Shown here: positions 1 to 7,833 of the stretch, one piece after another
Numbering within the stretch: the first letter of the stretch is position 1
How the letters are laid out: the number at the start of each line of letters is the position of its first letter
Origin: Ectopseudomonas chengduensis
GTDB taxonomy: Bacteria; Pseudomonadota; Gammaproteobacteria; Pseudomonadales; Pseudomonadaceae
Assembly: GCF_900102635.1 (NCBI RefSeq)
Contig: NZ_FMZQ01000015.1
Coordinates: 62,001-126,000, forward strand
Reading direction: 5' to 3'
Length of the DNA: 64,000 bases
Translations under genes and position numbers: made by a program
The notes under the pieces: model-generated
Seen by the model: the letters and a program-made list of their open reading frames with translations, nothing else
What the model was told of the DNA's origin: nothing
The model's database searches: none

Positions 1-258
1 CGCCAGTTGCTCGGTGCTCCACGGCTTGCCATGGACCTCCAGCGTGACGATACGTTCGCCGGGCTGCACCTTGCTCAGCATGGCCTCCCCCTCCTGACGG
101 ATCAGGCGGGCAACGTCGGCATTCTTGCCGCGGGTGTTGAGGGGGATTTCCACCAGTTCCAGCGGCAGTTCGGCAGGCAGACGCTTGACGTACTCCTGCC
201 AGCCCTCCTCGACCCAGCGCGGCATGCGCGAACCGACGGCGATCAACTTGATCCGCAC
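1..258 (-). CDS. rlmH: 23S rRNA (pseudouridine1915-N3) methyltransferase RlmH, 3' end outside window
   Basis: The product methylates pseudouridine 1915 of 23S rRNA on assembled 70S ribosomes. The 86 visible N-terminal residues begin with VRIKLIAVGSRMPRWVEEGW from a GTG codon at 258-256 and continue through the family-typical LPLELVEIPLNTRGKNADVA. The full protein is about 155 residues, so the SAM-binding SPOUT knot lies beyond the window edge. It follows rsfS by 9 bp on the same strand, the usual pseudomonad order rsfS-rlmH, so the two are almost certainly cotranscribed. Confidence 0.9.
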   Translation of the reverse strand, partial: MRIKLIAVGSRMPRWVEEGWQEYVKRLPAELPLELVEIPLNTRGKNADVARLIRQEGEAMLSKVQPGERIVTLEVHGKPWSTEQLA

Positions 259-267
259 GATCCAGGC

Positions 268-636
268 TTACTCGGCGCTATGCTGAGCGCGGCTCTGCTC
301 GGCGCCTTGCCACAGGCGCTCGAGGTCGTAGAACTGACGCGCGGTCGGCAGCATCACGTGCACGACGATGTCGCCCAGGTCGAGCAGGGCCCATTCGCCG
401 CTGTCCAGACCTTCGCTACCGATCGGGCGCACCCCCTGCTCCTTGACCTTTTCCAGCACGTTTTCCACCAGCGACTTGACCTGACGGCTGGAGCTACCGC
501 TGGCGATCACCATGAAGTCGGTGATGCTGGTCTTGTCCTTGACGTCGATCACGGTGATGTCGGTCGCCTTGATTTCTTCCAGCGCCGCCACGGCGATCTT
601 GACCAGCTCTTCGCTGGGCATGTTCTGCTTGCTCAT
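268..636 (-). CDS. rsfS: Ribosomal silencing factor RsfS
   Basis: RsfS binds ribosomal protein uL14 and blocks subunit joining when nutrients are scarce. The 122-residue protein carries the family blocks SITDFMVIASGSSSRQV near residue 37 and GEWALLDLGDIVVHVM near residue 80, ending in the usual RQFYDLERLW segment. I start it at MSKQNMPSEELV because the 13 codons upstream have no family similarity. It sits between nadD and rlmH, the standard order. Confidence 0.93.
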   Translation of the reverse strand: MSKQNMPSEELVKIAVAALEEIKATDITVIDVKDKTSITDFMVIASGSSSRQVKSLVENVLEKVKEQGVRPIGSEGLDSGEWALLDLGDIVVHVMLPTARQFYDLERLWQGAEQSRAQHSAE

Positions 637-687
637 AAATGACTCATTTGCCTCGTGTAATGGACGCCTGCGCACATGCGCGACGTT

Positions 688-1347
688 TCAAGCATTGGGC
701 GCACGGTACAGATCGTGCGCCTGGATGTAGGCCAGTACCGCATCCGGCAGCAGATAGCGCGCCGAGCGGTCGGTTGCCAGTAAGTGGCGAATCTGCGTGG
801 CGGAAATCGCCAGCGGAGTCTGCCAGATGAAACTGATTTGCCCGCCTGCACCCTGCAGGCTCAGCGGGTCGCTGACACTGCGCGCGGCCAGCAGATCGCG
901 CAGCGCCTCCGGCGCTTCGCTGTCGGCATCCGGCCGTTGCAGCACCAACAGGTGGCAATGCTCGAGCAGTTCCTGCCAGCGATGCCAACTCGGCAAGCTG
1001 CAGAAAGCGTCCCAGCCGAGCAGCAGAAACAGCTGATCGTCCGCTGCCAGCTCGGCACGCACCGACTCCAGCGTGTCCACCGTGTACGACGGTTTGTCGC
1101 GGCGCAGCTCGCGGTCATCGACCGTCAGCCGCGGCTCGCCGACCACCGCCAGCTCGACCATGGCCAGACGCTGCTCAGCCGTGGCCTGCGGCGTGTCGCG
1201 ATGCGGCGGCCTGGCGCTGGGGATCAGCCGCAGCTCGTCCAGTGCCATGAACTCGGCCACTTCCAGTGCCGCACGCAGATGCCCGATGTGCACCGGGTTG
1301 AAGGTACCGCCGAGCAGGCCGATGCGTCGGGCGCCGATCCGTTTCAT
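688..1347 (-). CDS. nadD: Nicotinate-nucleotide adenylyltransferase
   Basis: NadD converts nicotinate mononucleotide and ATP to deamido-NAD in NAD synthesis. The 219-residue product shows the nucleotidyltransferase signature GGTFNPVHIGH at residues 14-24 and the second signature ISATQIRHLL near residue 180. Length and motifs match the family. Its start codon directly abuts the stop of proA (1347/1348), so both are read as one operon with rsfS and rlmH downstream. Confidence 0.95.
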   Translation of the reverse strand: MKRIGARRIGLLGGTFNPVHIGHLRAALEVAEFMALDELRLIPSARPPHRDTPQATAEQRLAMVELAVVGEPRLTVDDRELRRDKPSYTVDTLESVRAELAADDQLFLLLGWDAFCSLPSWHRWQELLEHCHLLVLQRPDADSEAPEALRDLLAARSVSDPLSLQGAGGQISFIWQTPLAISATQIRHLLATDRSARYLLPDAVLAYIQAHDLYRAPNA

Positions 1348-2613
1348 TTATGTGCGAATGTGTCCATCGCCGAAGACCACGTACTTCTCGCTGGTCAGCC
1401 CCTCCAGGCCAACCGGGCCACGGGCGTGCAGCTTGTCGGTGGAGATGCCGATCTCCGCGCCCAGGCCATATTCGAAACCATCGGCAAAGCGGGTCGAGGC
1501 ATTGACCATCACCGAAGCGGAATCCACCTCGGTGAGGAAGCGACGAGCATCGCTGAAGTTCTCGGTGATGATCGAATCGGTGTGCTGCGAGCCGTAGTGG
1601 TTGATGTGCTCGATGGCCGCATCCAGCGAGTCGACGATGCGAATCGCCAGGATCGGCGCGTTGTACTCGGCGAACCAGTCATCCTCAGTCGCTTCCAGCA
1701 CATCGCTGCCGAGCAGTTCGCGGGTCGCGGCATCGCCACGCAGCTCCACGCCCTTGTCACGGTAGATCGCGGCCAGCGGCGGCAGCACGCGCGCGGCGAT
1801 GGCCTGGTGCACCAGCAGGGTCTCCATGGCGTTGCACGGCGAGTAGCGCTGGGTCTTGGCGTTGTCACAGACACGAATGGCCTTGTCGAGATCGGCAGCG
1901 ACGTCGACATAGACGTGGCAGACGCCATCCAGATGCTTGATCACCGGTACCTTGGCGTCGCGGCTGATGCGCTCGATCAGGCCCTTGCCACCGCGCGGCA
2001 CGATCACATCAACGAACTCCGGCATGGTGATCAGCTCACCGACGGCAGCGCGGTCGGTGGTTTCCACCACCTGCACGGCAGCCGCCGGCAGGTCGGCCTC
2101 GGCCAGGCCCTGCTGGATGCAGCGGGCAATCGCCTGGTTGGAGTGAATGGCCTCGGAGCCGCCACGCAGGATGGTGGCGTTGCCGGACTTCAGGCACAGG
2201 CTGGCCGCATCGATGGTCACGTTCGGCCGCGACTCGTAGATGATGCCGATCACGCCCAGCGGCACACGCATCTTGCCGACCTGGATACCGGACGGCAGGT
2301 AGCGCATACCCTGAATCTCGCCGATCGGGTCAGGCAGGGTCGCCACCTGGCGCAGGCCTTCGATCATGCTGTCGATCACCTTCGGCGTCAGCGCCAGGCG
2401 GTCGACCATGGCCGGCTCCAGACCGCTGGCGCGGGCGGCAGCCAGGTCCAGTTCGTTGGCGGCGGTCAACTCGGCGCGAGCGGCGTCGAGGGCATCGGCG
2501 GCGGCCTGCAGCGCGCGATTCTTCTGCGCGGTGCTGGCACGGGCGAGCACCCTGGAGGCCTGGCGGGCGGCCTGGCCCAGGCGGGTCATGTAGTCGTGCA
2601 CGGACTCGGTCAT
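1348..2613 (-). CDS. proA: Gamma-glutamyl phosphate reductase
   Basis: ProA reduces gamma-glutamyl phosphate to glutamate semialdehyde with NADPH in proline synthesis. The 421-residue length is typical. The catalytic cysteine lies in TQRYSPCNAMETLLV around residue 260, and the cofactor region contains NATILRGGSEAIHSN. The ATG at 2613 is the first good start. It is the promoter-proximal gene of the minus-strand run proA-nadD-rsfS-rlmH. Confidence 0.95.
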   Translation of the reverse strand: MTESVHDYMTRLGQAARQASRVLARASTAQKNRALQAAADALDAARAELTAANELDLAAARASGLEPAMVDRLALTPKVIDSMIEGLRQVATLPDPIGEIQGMRYLPSGIQVGKMRVPLGVIGIIYESRPNVTIDAASLCLKSGNATILRGGSEAIHSNQAIARCIQQGLAEADLPAAAVQVVETTDRAAVGELITMPEFVDVIVPRGGKGLIERISRDAKVPVIKHLDGVCHVYVDVAADLDKAIRVCDNAKTQRYSPCNAMETLLVHQAIAARVLPPLAAIYRDKGVELRGDAATRELLGSDVLEATEDDWFAEYNAPILAIRIVDSLDAAIEHINHYGSQHTDSIITENFSDARRFLTEVDSASVMVNASTRFADGFEYGLGAEIGISTDKLHARGPVGLEGLTSEKYVVFGDGHIRT

Positions 2614-2858
2614 GGCGGCGGAGGTCTGGCAGTTGGAAAAAGGGGCTGATTATAGCGGGCTCGCAAGGCCACGCCCAGCGGCGTCTGGCAAGCGGTAGGC
2701 AGCTCGTCCGCCAGGTGCTGAATGCTGGGCAACGCCGGTCCTTGCCGGGGTAGCGCACCGATGGGCAAACATCGGCACCAAGGGTGCTGGAACGTTCAGG
2801 CATTTTTAAGCTTCTTGTTGTTATGCTCGCCGCCCGAGACCTAGCCCCCTTACGACAG

Positions 2859-3209
2859 ATGAAGCCTGCCGAACCCACCCTCAGTTTGCCCTGGCCCGGC
2901 GCCAGGCCATTGCCCGATACCTTCTTCGATCGCGATGCACAGTTGCTGGCCCGCGAGTTGCTCGGCAAGGTCATCCGCCATCGCGTCGGTGCGCTGTGGC
3001 TGAGTGCACGGATCATCGAGACCGAGGCCTATTACCTGGTCGACAAGGGCAGCCACGCATCGCTCGGCTACACCGAGAAGCGCAAGGCACTGTTCGCTGA
3101 TGGCGGACATATCTACATGTACTACGCACGCGGCGGCGATTCGCTGAACTTCAGCGCTCACGGGCCTGGCAATGCGGTGCTGATCAAGTCGTACAGGTTT
3201 AACCTGTAA
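2859..3209 (+). pseudogene. mpg: 3-methyladenine DNA glycosylase (AAG/MPG type), 5' fragment cut by element insertion
   Basis: This is the N-terminal half of an alkyladenine DNA glycosylase, which excises alkylated bases. It reads ARELLGKVIRHR, then IIETEAYYLVDKGSHA with the catalytic glutamate region, then HIYMYYARGGDSLNFS and GNAVLIKS. After IKS (ending at about 3189) the frame runs into element DNA and stops after YRFNL at 3209. The C-terminal half resumes at 13342. The start at 2859 agrees with family length; an ATG at 2823 is also possible. The split protein lacks the rest of its fold and is very probably inactive unless the element excises. Confidence 0.9.
3174..3209 (+). other. attL of the serine-integrase element
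   Basis: The left junction contains the TGATCA core at 3181-3186 followed by AGTC, which is also present at the right junction. To its left the sequence is mpg coding DNA; to its right it is element DNA with the arm ACCTGTAA at 3202-3209. The core shared with attR is TGATCAAGTC. Confidence 0.85.
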
Positions 3210-3578
3210 TTTTTTGGGTAGGTCATCCGCCCATTTTACGCACTGCGTGCGGGGATTGGCCCGGTTGTGTCCTCCCGGCCAATTGGCGTGTTTTAGAGCG
3301 TTTTTAGATCGGGGGGGTTGATCGTGTGCAGGCTCTGCATGCACGCGAGGAACCGCCGGAAAATGGCTTTTACAAGCCTAAAAGCGGGCGTGCAGTGGCT
3401 CGCCATTCTGGGGGTATTGCTTCGCAATTATTTAAGATTTAAGGGCGGGGTAAATCTTGAAAGTCGTTTACAAGTGCGTAATTTGACTGGTATTCAATAG
3501 AACGGTTTTTTGAAAATCAGGCTAAATTTTGGCTTAAAATCAACCTCGAAAATAAAGGCGTAAACCGCTAAAAATAAA
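3210..3578. other. Left-end region of the element without a convincing gene
   Basis: About 370 bp inside attL hold no supported gene. The only open frame (3318-3500, 60 codons) has no recognisable start signal or family features. One copy of the 22-bp repeated motif lies at 3462-3483. The part to about 3420 is richer in GC than the rest of the element. Confidence 0.5.
3462..3483 (-). repeat. Element motif copy 1 (TTACGCACTT family)
   Basis: One of three copies of a 22-bp motif whose minus-strand core is TTACGCACTTRTAA, extended on both sides by matching bases. This copy reads TTACGCACTTGTAA and has no gene immediately downstream on the minus strand. Confidence 0.6.
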
Positions 3579-3602
3579 AAAAGACATTATTTAATGTCTT
3601 TT
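3579..3602 (-). terminator. Intrinsic terminator after the 3620-4348 gene
   Basis: A perfect 10-bp stem AAAAGACATT/AATGTCTTTT with a 4-nt loop, flanked by A and T runs, sits 18 bp past the stop codon of the minus-strand gene. It can act in both directions. Confidence 0.7.
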
Positions 3603-3619
3603 CTATTTTCTAAATTTAA

Positions 3620-4348
3620 TCATAGATCAATCATTTCATTTACAAGTCTATTTTGCTCGATCATTTCTTTATAAACCTTGTTGCCTTCGTTTACCTCCGC
3701 CACATACTCGCTTTCACCAATTTGAAAAACCGGAAATTGAACAGAGCAGCGATTTCCGCGTATTTCCCTGCCTTCGCTATCTGGTTCAATATTGAAGAAT
3801 GTAGGGCAATAAATAATGGCTAAATCGCCTACATTTAAATTAACTCTATTTAATATCTTTCCTTTTTCGCCAACCATAGAAACTAAAAACTTATATTCAT
3901 AACATTGCTCTTTAAATTTAAAAAAATCAACATTATGAAAAGTTTCGTCAAACGCTTGAAGTGTTGGGCTATCAAATTTAACGCCGTTGGTGCTTTCACC
4001 GCCTGCCGCAATATGTCTTGTTATTTTAGTAGTTAACCCAAGAGATTTTGCCGCTTTATACTTCTTAATCTTCGTTACTCTAACATTTGCATAATTGAAA
4101 TTTTCAAACTCTCTTAAATCAATGAATTTGACAAAGTGAGGTCTTAATTTCTTATGAGCAGATTCGTAAAATCTCTTGTTATATTCATAAAAAGATAAAT
4201 CATCAGTAACAATAAATATTTTCTTTTCATTGTCGCTGTTATAAACATAATATTTAAAATCAATCTGCTGCTCTGCAATTTTTCTTATATATCTAATACT
4301 GCCGATAACTAATCTATTTTTCTCATAGTCAAATACTGTTTCATACAT
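3620..4348 (-). CDS. Unknown protein of the AT-rich element
   Basis: I do not recognise this 242-residue protein. It is lysine-rich, looks soluble, and has no signal peptide or membrane segment. The middle holds a basic stretch (VRVTKIKKYKAAKSLGL, residues about 90-106) and the C-terminal half contains a beta-rich region including NLNVGDLAIIYCP. A good ribosome site (AAAGGGG) precedes the ATG at 4348. One copy of the repeated motif, with a TATAAT-like hexamer, lies about 55-75 bp upstream, so it probably has its own promoter. AT-rich codon use matches the rest of the element. Function unknown; possibly cargo. Confidence 0.7.
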   Translation of the reverse strand: MYETVFDYEKNRLVIGSIRYIRKIAEQQIDFKYYVYNSDNEKKIFIVTDDLSFYEYNKRFYESAHKKLRPHFVKFIDLREFENFNYANVRVTKIKKYKAAKSLGLTTKITRHIAAGGESTNGVKFDSPTLQAFDETFHNVDFFKFKEQCYEYKFLVSMVGEKGKILNRVNLNVGDLAIIYCPTFFNIEPDSEGREIRGNRCSVQFPVFQIGESEYVAEVNEGNKVYKEMIEQNRLVNEMIDL

Positions 4349-4401
4349 AATTACACCCCTTTCTTATTGTCTTATAAATATTTAACCATATAAAAAATAA
4401 T

Positions 4402-4423
4402 AGTCAATTATAAGTGCGTAATT
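4402..4423 (-). promoter_or_regulatory. Element motif copy 2 with TATAAT hexamer, upstream of the 3620-4348 gene
   Basis: On the minus strand the motif reads TTACGCACTTATAATTGACT, so a perfect -10-like TATAAT is embedded in it, about 60 bp upstream of the start at 4348. The repetition upstream of two different genes suggests a shared promoter or operator. Confidence 0.5.
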
Positions 4424-4630
4424 ATTTATAGGTTTTTAATTATAGTTGAACGGTATTTAATGTTTATAGTCCGACAATAAATATATTTTCATTCTGCTAT
4501 TGACAAGAAATTATGGCGTAAATAAGCCATAAAACGGACTATCAAAAAATTGAAAACTTAAAAACTCTCGTTGATTCTTAAAAAATATCGTGCCGTATTT
4601 TTGAGAAAAATATTTTTTACAGGCATAAAA

Positions 4631-4652
4631 AAAGCCCCTTGATTGGGGCTTT
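4631..4652 (-). terminator. Intrinsic terminator of the 4668-5033 gene
   Basis: Stem AAAGCCCC/GGGGCTTT with a 6-nt loop, bracketed by an A run and a T run, 15 bp beyond the stop codon on the minus strand. The remaining gap 4349-4630 is AT-rich and shows no gene. Confidence 0.8.
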
Positions 4653-4667
4653 GTTTTTTCTGCGAAA

Positions 4668-5033
4668 TTACTCAGCGTTGAGTTTTTTCGCTTGTTCGTC
4701 AGTCAAGGCATTAGCCTTAATATATTCTGCATAGGTCTTTTTACCGATGATTTTAGCAATCTCGGGGGAAGGTTTACCCCGGCGAGATTTCGGCCATTTA
4801 ACAGCCTTTCCATCAACCTCAATCCATACGGTTTCTGGCTCTTTCTTGAAGAACATCGCAAAGGTATCAATAAATTGATCTTTGTCGAGTTCGTATTTTT
4901 CTTGAAGGGCTTTTAATTCATCGCCCAATTTTTGCAATTTCTTAATTTTGTCGCCTTCGTCAGCGATACGCTTGCGAATCGCTTCGAGTGCTGCGATTGC
5001 TTTTTTCTCTTGTTCCAGAAGGTCAAGGCTCAT
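4668..5033 (-). CDS. Small coiled-coil, AT-hook-like DNA-binding candidate (possible H-NS-like protein)
   Basis: The 121-residue protein begins with a charged heptad-like helix (about residues 1-50, rich in E/K/L) that should form a coiled coil. A C-terminal segment follows with KWPKSRRGKPSPEIAKIIG near residue 80, where RRGKP resembles the AT-hook or H-NS minor-groove loop. That two-part layout is what H-NS-type silencers have, and an AT-rich mobile element is where one would expect such a protein, but the canonical H-NS C-terminal signature is absent. It has its own terminator. The function is inferred only; a plasmid structural or regulatory protein is equally possible. Confidence 0.45.
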   Translation of the reverse strand: MSLDLLEQEKKAIAALEAIRKRIADEGDKIKKLQKLGDELKALQEKYELDKDQFIDTFAMFFKKEPETVWIEVDGKAVKWPKSRRGKPSPEIAKIIGKKTYAEYIKANALTDEQAKKLNAE

Positions 5034-5081
5034 TCTACAACGTCCTTTTGCGTGTGTTGGAAGCCAAAAATAAATGATTGA

Positions 5082-5471
5082 TCAATCTTCAGTCAAGCGT
5101 TTGATTTCTCTTTTCATTCGATAATTATTTTCTATTTTCTCATAAAAATACGGCCAATTATTTTCAACATTCTTTGAAATAGCCTCTTTTACAAGATTTA
5201 GATTCTCTTGATCTACTTCGTCCTGTTTAAGATTTAAAGAATAAAGACAAACAAAAAGCGTATACGCTTTCAAAGCACCTTTTAATGCTGTTTCCTCACT
5301 CATTAACCCTGTTGATATGGGCGAGATAATATCAATGACATTAAAGCAATATTCATCAAAATGAACGCAGTCCAATGCTCTTTTGTCTCTTTCGCTGCAC
5401 CATTGCGTCTCTAATGCCTCATTAACAAGTCGATCATTTATAGCCAATCTTGCGAGATTTTCGCCCTTCAT
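5082..5471 (-). CDS. Unknown small protein of the AT-rich element
   Basis: I do not recognise this 129-residue soluble protein. It looks mostly helical, with cysteines at about positions 25, 34, 42 and 75, and a basic C-terminus (YRMKREIKRLTED). The start at 5471 lies just downstream of the third copy of the 22-bp motif, so the ribosome site region and motif are close together. It reads away from the origin of replication at 5628-5740, the opposite direction to rep. A copy-control or maintenance role is possible from position alone, but nothing in the sequence proves it. Confidence 0.6.
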   Translation of the reverse strand: MKGENLARLAINDRLVNEALETQWCSERDKRALDCVHFDEYCFNVIDIISPISTGLMSEETALKGALKAYTLFVCLYSLNLKQDEVDQENLNLVKEAISKNVENNWPYFYEKIENNYRMKREIKRLTED

Positions 5472-5478
5472 CTTTTTT

Positions 5479-5500
5479 ACTCATTTATAAGTGCGTAAAT
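5479..5500 (-). promoter_or_regulatory. Element motif copy 3, upstream of the 5082-5471 gene
   Basis: Minus-strand core TTACGCACTTATAA starting 27 bp upstream of the gene start at 5471. It matches copies 1 and 2 across about 22 bp with few changes. Confidence 0.5.
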
Positions 5501-5627
5501 ATAAAAAGCCAATTATCAGTTAAAAGGCTTTTTCAATCAATGTTTATAAGTAGTTTAATATATATAGAATATATATATAGTTTAGGGGTTAGGTTTTCCC
5601 TTGTTTATAGGCTTTTTTCGGGCTTCC

Positions 5628-5740
5628 TGTTCCGGGTATGTGTAAATCTGTTCTAGGTTTGTGTAATAAGTGTTCTGGGTTTGTGTAATGAATAACCTTT
5701 ATTTAATGACTTTTCTTTTAATTGTTCCGGGCTTTTGTAA
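5628..5740 (+). other. oriV: Iteron cluster, probable vegetative origin of replication
   Basis: Four 18-bp direct repeats of consensus TGTTCYGGGTTTGTGTAA occur at 5628-5645, 5649-5666, 5671-5688 and 5723-5740. The first three are spaced 21-22 bp apart, about two helical turns, as in iteron plasmids; the fourth is 52 bp further. They lie directly upstream of the rep gene in an AT-rich stretch. This is the classic layout of a theta-replicating iteron plasmid origin. Confidence 0.82.
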
Positions 5741-5764
5741 ATAAAAGCCGCGTAGTCTCTTGAT

Positions 5765-5792
5765 TTAATATTTTTACATGATTAAATATTAA
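5765..5792. promoter_or_regulatory. Inverted repeat in the rep leader
   Basis: A 9-bp inverted repeat TTAATATTT/AAATATTAA (5765-5773 and 5784-5792) sits 24 bp upstream of the rep ATG, overlapping the likely promoter. In iteron plasmids such sites are often the operator at which Rep dimers repress their own gene; that role is inferred here. Confidence 0.45.
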
Positions 5793-5816
5793 TATAAACA
5801 AGAGATAATTAGAACA

Positions 5817-6737
5817 ATGAAAATCAAAAAAACAACAAAACAGAGAAAAACATTTACAGCAGAGAATTTTATTTCAGTTCCAAAAAGTTTTTTAGTGACG
5901 CCTTTTTTCAACTCTGTAAGGGCTGGCGATTCTTACAACATCTTAAAAATACCGAAATATTTTCAGTATAAAGACTTAGAGTTTAAGTCAGAAATGCTTT
6001 CAATCTTTAATGACTTTGATATTTTTCTATTCATAGTTAAAGAAACGGTAAGGCAAAAAAATAACGAAATTGAGTTTTATTTTGATGACTTAGCAAAATT
6101 TCTTGGAATTGAAGCAAATCATAAAGATACTTATTTCAAGCGTTATTGCGAAACAATTTCTAAATTAGAGCAAGTGCAAGTAGTATTTTATTTAAATGAG
6201 GTTCGTCATAATTTACGCTTTCTTTTAAGTTCGCCAGAGCAAGACAAGACAAAAAAATTAAAACTTACCGTAGATAAAAGATATTTAGCATTTTTTGACG
6301 GTATAAACGAGTTATACGATGTAAGCAGATTAGTATTGAAAGGGCTTAAAAGCGATTACCAACGAATCTTGTATTTGCTTTATGTGACTAATAGAGCGAA
6401 TAAGGAGAATCATTTTTCTGTTGATATTTTGAAATTTAGATTTCAAATTCCTGAATCAATGGCTGATAGAAAGTTTATTTTCAATGTTAGAAAAGCCAAT
6501 AAAGCGTTAAAAGATAAAGGCTTGATAGAAGACTTTAGCGAAGTGCAAAAAGGCGGCAAAACTGTAAGTTTTAAAGTTAAATATTCATATGACACGCTTT
6601 ACCCTAAAAAAACCGATATTTCAGGCTTTGAAAGTAAAAATGCCAAGCCAGAGAAAGAAGAAGAAAAAGAAGATCAATCAACTGTTGAAGATGAAGAGGA
6701 ATTTTTCGATGACAGTTATTTAAACAATAACCAATAA
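5817..6737 (+). CDS. rep: Plasmid replication initiator protein (Rep, winged-helix type)
   Basis: This 306-residue protein is the likely initiator that binds the iterons upstream. Its layout fits the double winged-helix initiators of iteron plasmids: an N-terminal domain (about residues 45-150, including FYFDDLAKFLGI and LEQVQVVFYLNEVRHNLRFL) and a second DNA-binding half with YQRILYLLYVTNRANKENHF and FRFQIPESMADRKF near residues 180-220. A highly acidic tail (EKEEEKEDQSTVEDEEEFF) ends it. The immediate upstream iterons support the call more than any single motif does. The next gene begins 13 bp downstream, so the two are probably cotranscribed. Confidence 0.75.
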   Translation: MKIKKTTKQRKTFTAENFISVPKSFLVTPFFNSVRAGDSYNILKIPKYFQYKDLEFKSEMLSIFNDFDIFLFIVKETVRQKNNEIEFYFDDLAKFLGIEANHKDTYFKRYCETISKLEQVQVVFYLNEVRHNLRFLLSSPEQDKTKKLKLTVDKRYLAFFDGINELYDVSRLVLKGLKSDYQRILYLLYVTNRANKENHFSVDILKFRFQIPESMADRKFIFNVRKANKALKDKGLIEDFSEVQKGGKTVSFKVKYSYDTLYPKKTDISGFESKNAKPEKEEEKEDQSTVEDEEEFFDDSYLNNNQ

Positions 6738-6750
6738 GGGGAAATACAAA

Positions 6751-7134
6751 ATGAAAGAAGAAAAAGAGAATATAAAGAAAAAATCAATCACTCAATACAC
6801 TTTGCAAGAATTGATAAAGCGAATTGATGAAATATGCTCAACCTTAAAAAATGACACGCTCAAATCACGCATAAAACAAGCGGCAATGGACGCTTTCACA
6901 AATGGCGATACACAAGCATTAAGGTCTTTATTGATCCTTTGTTTAATCGCTCAAAATAGCGAGGAATTGATTACTGATAAAGTAGAGAAAGAAGGGTTAG
7001 AATATGATTTTATCCTTAAAGAATATTTGTCAGAAATTGACCCAGCAAGAGCAATTCAGGACATAACAAGAACAATGGGCGAGGTGAGTTCTCAACTAAA
7101 AAACAAATCAGGCTTTAAGCCAAAAAATGACTAA
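6751..7134 (+). CDS. Unknown small helical protein downstream of rep
   Basis: A 127-residue, charged, soluble protein with no motif I recognise. It begins with a lysine/glutamate-rich segment and has a central helix pair (ELIKRIDEICSTLKN and ALRSLLILCLIAQNSEELI). A ribosome site (AAGGGG) precedes the ATG. It lies between rep and the first exported protein, with 13- and 17-bp gaps, so it belongs to the same transcript. It could be a partition or copy-number accessory protein, but there is no ParA/ParB signature. Confidence 0.65.
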   Translation: MKEEKENIKKKSITQYTLQELIKRIDEICSTLKNDTLKSRIKQAAMDAFTNGDTQALRSLLILCLIAQNSEELITDKVEKEGLEYDFILKEYLSEIDPARAIQDITRTMGEVSSQLKNKSGFKPKND

Positions 7135-7151
7135 CATCGATCAAGGAAATA

Positions 7152-7814
7152 ATGAATGTAAATAGACTATTTTTAATCGCTTTTCTTTTCGCCCCGGCGT
7201 TCGCCTTTGGGGCAGATATTGGAGGCGTTGACGCCTCGGAAGCACGCAGAGAGTTAATCTCTGCAATCCTCGAATTTATCGGCTTAATCTCCTTTCCTCT
7301 CGGCCTTCTTTTGATGGTCGTGGGTGCCTATAAACTAAAATTATTGACCGAGGAAGGTGGCAAAGTTGGTTTATCAATCCCATTGATAACAATTCTTGCG
7401 GGTGCTTTTACGATAAATTTCAAAGCACTTTTGTCAGTAATTACAAATACGTATTTTAAAGTTGATTTTTGTCAAATCATAGAAGAATCAGCCGCAATTT
7501 CTAAATCTTGTTTTAGTAATGAAATGTCTGGATTGACTGGTGATTTACAACAAAGAGTTGCTAGGTTAGCAAATGAAACAACTGCACAAATTTTTATAGA
7601 TAATCTATATACAATTGTTGGGATTTTCCAAGTAATCGGTTTTATTTATTTTTTAATAGGTATTTATGGACTTAAAGAGGTAGCCGATGGAACGGCAGAA
7701 AATGGCTATGGAAAGCCAATAACCATAATGATTGCGTCATCTTTAATCGTAGATTTGCCGCACACAATAACAACGGCTGTCGATACTCTTGCAAAAATAG
7801 GAATAAATTTTTAA
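7152..7814 (+). CDS. Exported/inner-membrane protein, weakly like IcmC/DotE-type secretion subunits
   Basis: The 220-residue protein has a signal peptide (LFLIAFLFAPAFAFGAD) and about four hydrophobic segments: around residues 37-60, 73-95, 150-172 and 190-210. The pattern of two hydrophobic pairs, a glycine-rich turn and GYGKPITIMIASSLIVDLP near the end resembles the small IcmC/IcmD-type membrane proteins of type IVB secretion and IncI-like conjugation. That similarity is by eye only. No other secretion subunits are present, so a complete machine is not encoded here. It heads a run of four exported or membrane genes. Confidence 0.65.
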   Translation: MNVNRLFLIAFLFAPAFAFGADIGGVDASEARRELISAILEFIGLISFPLGLLLMVVGAYKLKLLTEEGGKVGLSIPLITILAGAFTINFKALLSVITNTYFKVDFCQIIEESAAISKSCFSNEMSGLTGDLQQRVARLANETTAQIFIDNLYTIVGIFQVIGFIYFLIGIYGLKEVADGTAENGYGKPITIMIASSLIVDLPHTITTAVDTLAKIGINF

Positions 7815-7833
7815 ATAAAAAATGGAGGAAATT

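Noticed and set aside
784..2649. A 621-codon open frame on the plus strand opposite nadD and proA
   Set aside because: It is antisense to two recognisable genes, starts inside nadD and shows only the Ala/Gly/Arg/His-rich composition typical of high-GC shadow frames.
3318..3500. A 60-codon frame in the left end of the element
   Set aside because: No ribosome site of note, no hydrophobicity or domain pattern, and it crosses one copy of the repeated motif.
3462..5500. AAGTGCGTAA as a Pasteurellaceae DNA uptake signal
   Set aside because: Only seven of nine core bases fit AAGTGCGGT, and only three copies occur, each placed near genes; a regulatory motif is more likely.
5628..5740. CRISPR array
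   Set aside because: Four 18-bp repeats with 3- to 34-bp gaps do not give spacers of regular size; the pattern is that of iterons, and there are no cas genes.
7152..7814. A complete type IVB secretion or conjugation system
   Set aside because: Only one weakly IcmC-like protein is present; no ATPase, coupling protein or core complex genes occur in the element.
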